From NCBI GenBank assembly GCA_016584305.1, contig JACEEZ010002764.1:23570-87569 (forward strand): 64,000 bases of DNA, in the 5' to 3' direction. The stretch comes from Chionoecetes opilio. Taxonomy: Eukaryota; Arthropoda; Malacostraca; Decapoda; Majidae. A program made the position numbers and the translations under genes. The notes under the pieces are model-generated. The model did no database searches. It was given only the letters and a program-made list of their open reading frames with translations, and was not told the DNA's origin. Positions 57,251-64,000 of this stretch are shown piece after piece; within the stretch, counting starts at the first letter, position 1, and each line of letters opens with the position of its first letter.

Positions 57251-57712
57251 CAATGGACCCATTTACTCTACTTGAGGTAACGATAGATTGGAAATCTTCA
57301 AGACTCATATAGTAGGGCAGTGATGCTGAATTTTCGATGTGAGCAGTATTTTTGATGATACAGCCATTTTAAGTGGAGGAAAATTTGTGCGCCCCAAAAC
57401 GACCGGCGCCATGTTGTGACGTCAACAACGCAGAGTTGTCATTAACATTAACTTGCATTACCCCTACTACCGCAAGATGGCCAATAATCCTCCTTCAAGT
57501 TTTGTGGTAGGTTTTCACTGTGTTTGTGAATATATCAGTTGTAGTTTATAAGTAAGAAGTGATTAGACAGGGACAAGTGACCCATGACAACAGGCAAGTG
57601 ATGACTTTAGGCATCGCAACTCCTTACAAAGAGCTCAAATGAACCTACAATGACATGTAGCCTACAGCTAGACAGATAGACGAACTCATAGAAGAACAGG
57701 TAGAATGAGAGC

Positions 57713-58080
57713 GCCTTCCACCTGCACACACACACACATCATAGACGAATTCATAGAAGAACAGGTAGAATGAGAGCGCCTTCCACCAACACACACACAC
57801 ACACACACATCATAGACGAATTCATAAAAGAACAAGTAGAATGAGAGCGCCTTTCACCAACACGTACACACACATACACATCATAGACGAATTCATAGGA
57901 GAACAGGTAGAATGAGAGCGCCTTACACCAACACACATACATACACATCATAGACAAATTCATAGAAGAACAGGTAGAATGAGAGCACCTTCCACCAATA
58001 CACATCATAGACGAATTCATAGAAGAACAGGTAGAATGAGAGCGCCTTCCACCAACACACACATACACATCCTTCAAGAG
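57713..58080 (+). repeat. Tandem repeat of about 60-70 bp, 6 units
   Basis: Each unit contains CATAGACGAATTCATAGAAG, AACAGGTAGAATGAGAGCGC, CTTCCACC and a variable (CA)n. It grew from the end of the 259-bp arm, whose last words are identical. An inverted piece reappears at about 58800-58870, after the Helitron. Confidence 0.85.
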
Positions 58081-58111
58081 CACACTGCGCCTTCCACGCA
58101 CACACACACAC

Positions 58112-58235
58112 AATGCAAGAAGTATTCAGGACTTCAAAGGCAAGCTGGATAATAGTAGATTAGGAGAAGGGACAATACGAACATAGCTCTTTTCCTGCAT
58201 GTTACAACTAGGTAAATACAACTAGGTAAATATAC
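58112..58235 (+). pseudogene. 3' tail of the CR1/Jockey-like LINE
   Basis: AGTATTCAGGACTTCAAAGG ... GTTACAACTAGGTAAATACA matches, in opposite orientation, the 3' end of 22417-22550, including two ACAACTAGGTAAAT units. Only about 120 bases; 5' truncated. Confidence 0.78.
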
Positions 58236-58260
58236 ACACACACACACATATATATACATA

Positions 58261-58759
58261 CTAGCCGCAAAGCCGCCCTCCGGGCGGACTTTTTGGCTAG
58301 CTCCTGCGGAGGGCTATTGGTGGGCCTTCACCACCTGTGTTTGGTGGGCCTTCGGCCCACCAAACACAGACTCTCCAGATAGCCCCTTCTAACTTTCCTG
58401 AAATCATGGATGTAGAAATGTCTATTAACGCCAACCCATTCACATCACCCCCAACCCATTCACTCACCCATTACCCATCACCCCCCACCCATTACCCATT
58501 CACTCACCCATTACCCATCACCCTACATCAAGGTTTCCTCAATTCTCGCAACCCACATTTTTTTTCTCACAATTCTCGCTAATAGGCTGCTAAAAAAAGA
58601 AAAAAAGAAAAAGTGATCGGATCATCTCATAAGTGGGCTTTAAACCTTCCCCTGGTCGAGCTGGTTCCAAAACTGTGCCATATGATGGGATTCCGCCACA
58701 GGGGGCGGCACCCATCGCGGACAGACAAGCACACACACTTTCGCTTATATTATTATAGA
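58261..58759 (-). mobile_element. Non-autonomous Helitron (copy 4)
   Basis: CTAGCCGCAAAGCCGCCCTC at the left and CGCTTATATTATTATAGA at the right, with A/T host flanks (T on the 3' side, A on the 5' side, reading the element strand). The shortest minisatellite block of the four copies. Confidence 0.86.
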
Positions 58760-58869
58760 TGTGTGTCTGTGGAAGGCGCAGTGTGCTCTTGATCAGATGA
58801 TGTGTGTGTGTGTGTGTGTGGGTGAGTGGAAGGCGCTCTCACTCTATACCTGTTTTTCAACGAGTTCGT

Positions 58870-59228
58870 CAAGAGTACATAATGAATCGCCTAGGGCCCT
58901 AGATGAAGGGGAAATTCACAATCACTACAGGAACTACTGTAGTGGTCATTTTGACCATCTACACCGTTATCACCATTATGTAGTGCCCACCTTGGGAATG
59001 TACTCTACAGTCGTGGTTACTCCGCTGCCACCACCCACATTAAGTGGGAAAAAATATATGAATGAACAAAAATAAAAGATTTAAGAGAATATGTAAGTAC
59101 TGGTTGGAAACTGAATGACAACGCGTTAATATATTTCTAATTATAATATATTTAACTCTTTACTGTCTCACTTGGTAATTATTATACATTCACAAGTTAT
59201 CTTAATATTAAGTCTTCCTTCCCTCCTA
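58870..59228. other. No gene recognised
   Basis: AT-rich interior of the 3.4-kb element with no credible coding frame. Confidence 0.3.
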
Positions 59229-59515
59229 GCGATACGCACGCGAAATGCTCAAGTCGTTATCCTAATATAGTTTACTTTCTTTGGTAACTTCGGTTGCACT
59301 GTCACCACATTAACGATACGCACATGTAATGCTCAAGTCGTCATCCTGATCTAGTGTACTATCTCTGGTAACTTCAGTCGCACTGTTACCCCTTTAACGA
59401 TACGCATGCGTAATGCTCAAGTCGTCATCCTAATATAGTTTACTATCTCTGGTAACTTCAGTCGCACTGTTACCCCTTAACGATACGCACATGTAATGCT
59501 CTCAAGTCGTTATCC
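59229..59515 (+). repeat. 84-bp tandem repeat, about 3.5 units
   Basis: CGATACGCAC...AATGCTCAAGTCG recurs at about 59229, 59313, 59398 and 59484. Units include TGGTAACTTCAGTCGCACTG. Confidence 0.85.
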
Positions 59516-60480
59516 TAATATAATGTATACGTAGTCTATCCCACTTCCAACTGTTTCCCTCTCACTTATTTTTCTATTTCCTTCTTTCTCCTTGTCCTCA
59601 CACGGCTGGCTGTAACATGTTGTAGTTGCCCCCTCTGCTAATTTGTGAGCGCTTGGCCCCCTGGTCCGCCAACAGCATCCTACCTTGGGACCCTAAGTAA
59701 TACACTTTATTAGTCCTGGTCAACAAAAGGAATCACCAGTAAGTCATGTCTACATCTCTAGTTAACAAACATTTCATAACATACCTTTACCAAGGGCGAG
59801 AATATCACCTCCCCACAGGCGACTTAACTCAATGAACGTCGAGCTGCTTCTAAAATTATCGTAACCTGGAATCCCCGTTCTCACCTCGTTTCGCTACGTG
59901 TCTAATTACTACTGGCTTAAAATATAAGCCTAACCAGTGATTCAGGAATGAGGCGTGGAGGAAAATTCCTCGTTAGCTTATTGATACTTATGTGTTATTT
60001 CATCTCTTCCCCTATTAATGTAATTTCTCGCGTTACACTACCTCGTGTAGGTCTCACGGCCTCTTGTAGCTTCCTTATTTTTTTGTGTTATTATGTTCTT
60101 TTGGATGCTTCCCGTGCCCACAGCAGTCACAATAACACAACGCTGCGTGTGTTGTGTATGTGTGTGTGCATGTGTGTGTGTAGGCGTTTGTTACTTCATC
60201 ACTGCATACACAGACAAACACCAATCACCAATCCGTACGTCGTACTATGTATACTACACACACGCAGTGTCACACACACACACGAGTAACATGTGTGTTC
60301 CCTCAGGGGAATCACGCCTATAGTAGACATCCACCACTGTTTACTTTTTTTCTTGTCTTTGGACACAGATATGAACACTCTCTGGTGTTTTAATCGTGGT
60401 GTTTTAGCAGATTGGCACATAACAAACAGTGTGTTCTCTTTGTCCAGCTATATAGGCGAGGAAGCGGGGTAGAGAAGGAA
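59516..60480. other. No gene recognised
   Basis: Interior of the 3.4-kb element. A + frame at 59948-60289 starts with a hydrophobic stretch (FLVSLLILMCYFISS) but runs into GT microsatellite-derived codons, so I do not call it a gene. Confidence 0.35.
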
Positions 60481-61329
60481 GCGGAAGGGATGTTTCTGCT
60501 CTGACTACGTCACAACCAATCACAGCGCGTTCCGCGGCCACGTCATATTTTGGCCCAAAAAACTGCATATATCTCATTCATGGTGCATTTTTAAGCAAAA
60601 TGAATATGAGTACAGTGATACGTAGCTTATATTACATCCAAAGCTTCACAAAATTTCGTGTTTTAGGTGTGAGTAAACGGGTCCATTATGCTTGCAGCCT
60701 ATGTTGATCTCAAGAAGGCGTTTGACTCAGTGCATCGTGAGGCACTCTGGGATCTTTTACGACTTCGCGGGATTCCTGGTAGGACTATTGGTTTGATGAC
60801 TGGTCTGTAGTCTGGGACTGAGACTGTCTGAGAGTGTTGTGAAGTGTGGGGGAGGTGTATCCAGCTTCTTTCCTGTTAATACAGGAGTGAGGCAGGGGTG
60901 CGTCCTTGCCCCATTACTTTTCAAAACTTGTATGGACTGGTAGGGCGGGTCATACTATATATTTTTTTTCAATTAAGGGAGAGGGGTGTTCAAATAACGT
61001 ATTTTGGTGTGTAGAACACAAATCTGAAGGAAAAGTTTAATTCCGATAACCCTAACCTACATCAATTTGCAGTTGGTTATTATTAAATCGATGATCAAGT
61101 TGTTATTGTAGTTACCCCAGCATATGCCTCTTCAATTTTTCTGTCATGGCTGCTCACATTTTCTCTCATACAGTATTGTTCTAACTACTTCATAAAATAT
61201 AGAAGACATCTAAATATTTAAAGAAAAATAGGTAAAATTCAACTTGATTAAAATTAGCATACAGTTTGGCATAATGCTGTTAGTGAACCCTGGAGCTACT
61301 ATCTGTTTCACTTTATCCCAGAGAAAGCA

Positions 61330-62869
61330 ACTAAAGAGGAGTCACATGCGAAGAAGATTGCTAAGGTCATGTTTGCTTGGCTGAAAGAGAGGGGTTTTGA
61401 TAAGACCTTGTTGGCCATTGGAGGAGACTGTGATTGGAGATACGTATGTCAACACTGGTGTGAAAGTTGGAGTAATGCGGAAGCTGGATCTGCACCTGGG
61501 GAGAAAACTGGTCTGGTTGGTGGGCAACGTACATACTGGTGTACTTCCCCTGCGCCATTTGATTGTTGTCCTTGATGGCCCTACTCTGTCAGACAAAAAA
61601 ATATCCGGGCCAATAGGAAAGCTCCTTGATTCTGCTACAGACTTTGAGATAAATCCAAACTTCACCCGTATCTCCGTTGGCCCTCCACCGAACAAGCTGC
61701 CTGACAAGGTCATTCAAGATCTCTCAACTGATCAACACTATGGCTATAAAATTGTCTGTGCAGTCAGGGATGGAGTGCTTCCAGTAGGGCTGGCTCTGTT
61801 GGAGATAGGACCAGTAAACCACAGCCGCTTGCTCACAACAGCTAATAGACTTCTCAGGCTCTGGGTGAAACAACAACATGGACTTAAGGGGAAGAACCTA
61901 AAGAATCTGCACTTCATTCTGGAATTCATCATTGGAGTGTATTATCCATGTTGGTTCAACGTGAAAGTCAAACACTCCTGGATTGAAGGGCCTAGGCACA
62001 TCCTCTTTCAACTGGACTGCCTTAAGTCACAGAGGAAGGAAGTGTTGGACATTGTGATGCCAACTGTGAAAATATTTGCTTGGTATGCCCACAGTGAAGC
62101 CATCCTCCAAATAATGCTGTGCTCTGAGGATCAGACGGAGAGGATTTGGGGGGTGGAAAGAATCCTGGCCATCAGGGGAGATGGGGACCCAAATACTCAG
62201 CTAGGAGACTCCTCTGATAGGACCAGAAGGACACCTGACATTAATTGTGATGTTTCCAGCATAGTTGACCTGATCAGCTGGTCAGAAGATGTGTCAGAGC
62301 CACCTCTCAGGCCCGGTTCACACTTTACGTTTTTGCTGGACGTAGTCTACGTGCATCTTGTCATCAGTGACTCACAGTACGTCACAGTGACGTCACTTCC
62401 TGCCGGTGTAATGTGAACACAGGCTCCCCGCGACCACCACATTGCTGGAGCAGTGATGACGTCACTGACCTTGAGACGTGCGTCTCAGCTCACATTATTC
62501 GGAGCTCCCAATTCTTTTACGTGGCTGCGGGAGTGGCGGGGCGACGTCACTGTGACGTCACTGATCGCCACGCCCACGTAGACACGGACAGCAAATACGT
62601 GTAGTGTGAACCCCGCCTCACCTGCTCTCTAAGCACGTCCGAGGTGAAAACTTCGTCAACACACCCATGGAAGTGCTCAACTGGCCTTGAAACACACAAA
62701 GCATTTAGAGGGTTATTAAAATGGTGACTGAGGTTTCTGCTAAGTACTTTTCACATGAAAAGAGGAATGGAGGGATCAGGGCTCAGGAAACCAGCAGGAG
62801 GCTGATGTCCAAAAATGAGCCAAAACAGGACTTGTGCAACCTGGTAAAGTTCAAGAAGTCAGGAGAATA
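61330..62869 (+). pseudogene. Transposase-like gene of an unplaced family, frameshifted
   Basis: The main open block starts about 61397 (no ATG; the frame is entered by a frameshift). It contains LVWLVGNVHTGVLPLRHLIV, LDGPTLSDKKISGPIGKLL, LSTDQHYGYKIVCAVRDGVL, GLALLEIGPVNHSRLL, FIIGVYYPCWFNVKVKHSWI and EGPRHILFQLDCLKSQRKEV. Upstream in another frame is WLKERGFDKTLLAIGGD (about 61377-61430), which belongs to the same protein. After the MITE the end continues out of frame to VSAKYFSHEKRNGGIRAQE and stops at 62869. I recall multi-copy invertebrate proteins with this NHSR-LLT / IEGPRH layout; its position in a TIR element with TSD argues it is the mobility protein. Acidic residues in GGD and LDG are candidates for a catalytic site (inference). 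Confidence 0.72.
62310..62617. mobile_element. 308-bp MITE in the transposase-like gene, TSD TCA
   Basis: The left end GGCCCGGTTCACACTTTACG and the right end (reverse complement GGCGGGGTTCACACTACACG) are flanked by TCA at 62307-62309 and 62618-62620. Removing the insert and one TCA restores the codons EPPLTCSL in frame. Subterminal TGACGTCAC repeats are frequent. Probably Harbinger-type by TSD length and GTTCACAC termini. Confidence 0.85.
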
Positions 62870-64000
62870 ATATTTGTAATTGTATTCAGTGATATACATG
62901 CGATTGACATATTAACAAATATGTAAATTTTATTTGGCTTTATCAATATACATGATTTGCCTTATGTCTTATAATATTATATACAGGGGCTGCAAAGGGT
63001 AAAATAGAAAAATTCGAAATACAAAATGATGTGGGTTAGAGATGTTCTATCCAAAAAATAAGCTCATATTTGAATTCCTTATATAAAAATACATAATTTA
63101 GACATCCCTCATGAGAGGATTTCATTCAGATTCATGATGGCACCTAAGTATGACCCGCCCTAATGGTCTGGGTATTGGGCAAAGTTGTAGATCAAAGTGA
63201 TTTTGTGGAGCATCCCTCGGCAACACTGATCCTGCTTTTGCCGATTATGCAGTAATCTTTGCCGAGTCGCTGGAGGTCCTGGTGATGGCTCTCGAGGCGC
63301 TGCACGAGGAGGCAAAGCCTTTGGGTCTTGAGGTCTCCTGGCTTAAGACCAAGGTCCAGGTGTTTGGAGGCTTACTAGATGAAACATTACAGTCTGTTCA
63401 GGCGTGCGGCGAGGACATTGAGATCTTGAAAAGTTTTACATACCTTGGTAGCGCAGTTCATAATGACGGCGGGTCACGTCAAGAAGTCCTACGGCGGATT
63501 GGCATAGCCCACGGTGTTATGGACTCGCTCAGCACGATATTTGGCGTTGTCGGTACCTGTGCAGGAGGACAAAGATCCGGATCTTCAAGTCGTTTGTGAT
63601 CCCTGTCTTACTCTATGGTTGTGAGACATGGACACTAAATAGACACTTAAAGAGACGAATCGATGCCTTTGGCAATAAGTGTCTTCGCAGAATCATGGGG
63701 TATCGCTGGGATGATTACGTGTCAAATCAGCCATTGCACCGTGAGACTGAATCGAGGCCTATTAGCTGCATAGTCCGTCAGCGCCAATCGGCTATGGGCT
63801 ATATGCAAGAATTCTCGTCAAATTCCGGCAGGTGGAGATTCCCCACAGTCGTATCTCCACCGGTGGGATCTTCAAGAAATGCCCAGCCGGTGGAGATTGG
63901 GCAAGCGTACCAACACAAGCGAGTCCAAGACGGCATCAGTATTTTGACTGTTTTATACATATCTAATACATTTTACTAGTGTAATTTATCATTTCTGCCA

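Larger units (their letters stand above)
57251..60687. mobile_element. 3.4-kb TIR element, relative of 1253-2361
   Basis: Left end CAATGGACCCATTTACTCTA; right end reverse complement AATGGACCCGTTTACTCACA. Left subterminal (57270-57424) and right subterminal (60500-60680) sequences match 1265-1440 and 2185-2350. It contains one copy of the 259-bp arm (57448-57700), a tandem array, a LINE tail, a Helitron and a second tandem array. No transposase. It interrupts LINE copy 2 after the adjacent SINE. Confidence 0.78.
60941..63162 (+). mobile_element. 2.2-kb TIR element with transposase-like gene, candidate 9-bp TSD
   Basis: Left end TAGGGCGGGTCATACT, right end AGTATGACCCGCCCTA: about 15 perfect inverted bases. 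Flanks ATGGACTGG (60932-60940) and ATGGTCTGG (63163-63171) match at 8 of 9. The element splits LINE copy 2 in the phrase ATGGACTGGGT, whose intact form is at about 50514. It carries one gene relic and a small Harbinger-type MITE. The superfamily is not assigned. Confidence 0.82.
56880..63985 (+). pseudogene. LINE reverse-transcriptase fragment (copy 2), in three pieces
   Basis: Pieces: 56880-56908 (CGACGTAAGTTTCGTCAGGG), 60688-60940 (motif A and motif B) and 63172 to about 63985. The third has LAFADYAVIFAESLEVLV-type motif C with Asp-to-Tyr, then LEVSWLKTKVQVFGGLLDE, LLYGCETWTLNRHLKRRIDA and CLRRIMGYRWDDYVSNQPLH. The pieces rejoin in register to copy 1 at 50243-51740. The last part (63282-63979) is better preserved than in copy 1 and keeps SFTYLGSAVHNDGGSRQEVL. 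Confidence 0.82.
53451..64000. mobile_element. Harbinger-like composite element 2 (right end outside the window)
   Basis: Left end AGGCCGTGTCACACGACACT at 53452, preceded by TTA. It has the same subterminal CCGGCATCTTTTGGTATTTT and the same LINE cargo as composite 1, but has received at least four large insertions: 53553-56810, 56909-57250, 57251-60687 and 60941-63162. Without them the order matches composite 1 (subterminal region, AAACGCGGAGTCGC, LINE). Confidence 0.65.

Noticed and set aside
61369..61575. Separate small gene overlapping the transposase-like gene
   Set aside because: Its first part is the displaced 5' portion of the same protein (frameshift), the rest is out-of-frame reading.

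Overview
The window looks like nuclear DNA of an arthropod, most likely a decapod crustacean such as a crab. The reasons are interstitial TTAGG-type telomere-like repeats, very long CA/GA/TA microsatellites, tRNA-derived SINEs, C2H2 zinc-finger genes, and a dense mix of Harbinger, hAT, mariner, piggyBac, Helitron and non-LTR elements. The species is an inference; no mitochondrial or rRNA marker is present. There is no prokaryotic operon, CRISPR array or convincing tRNA gene.

Only two intact protein-coding genes stand out: paralogous C2H2 zinc-finger genes on the + strand (7393-8649, 12 fingers; 21406-22392, 10 fingers). They share about 600 bases of upstream sequence and most of their coding sequence, then diverge abruptly at the 3' end. 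Almost everything else is transposable-element stratigraphy in which many target-site duplications (TSDs) can still be read.

Layout. 1-6.8 kb: a TIR foldback element (1253-2361), LINE debris and TTAGG-derived minisatellite. 6.8-8.8 kb: zinc-finger gene 1 and a decayed finger. 8.9-14.3 kb: a nest about five levels deep (AT-rich palindrome family 'P'; two CCATAGAC-TIR elements with 5-bp TSDs; hAT-type MITEs; a TA-flanked element; LINE fragments). 16.6-20.7 kb: a 4.1-kb TIR element holding a 1.4-kb palindrome and a MITE that contains a mariner-like foldback. 20.8-22.4 kb: zinc-finger gene 2. 22.4-28.9 kb: a minus-strand LINE, minisatellites, SINEs and two piggyBac-type MITEs. 29.3-34.7 kb: a Helitron, a 3-kb long-inverted-repeat element and SINEs. 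35.8-38.1 kb: a Harbinger element with 38-bp perfect TIRs, TTA TSD and a nearly complete DDE transposase. 38.6-49.8 kb: Helitrons, satellites, hAT MITE, and a Harbinger-type MITE carrying a MADF-domain relic. 50.1-64.0 kb: two neighbouring Harbinger-like composite elements that carry the same dead LINE reverse-transcriptase fragment. The second is split by a broken multi-domain gene (PIN-like core plus Cys-rich tail), a SINE, a 3.4-kb TIR element and a 2.2-kb element with a transposase-like gene of a family I cannot place in a named superfamily.

The genes do not form a pathway. The value of the window is a readable insertion history, several apparently under-described element families, and a young zinc-finger gene pair embedded in repeats. 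All family assignments come from reading motifs; no database search was run.
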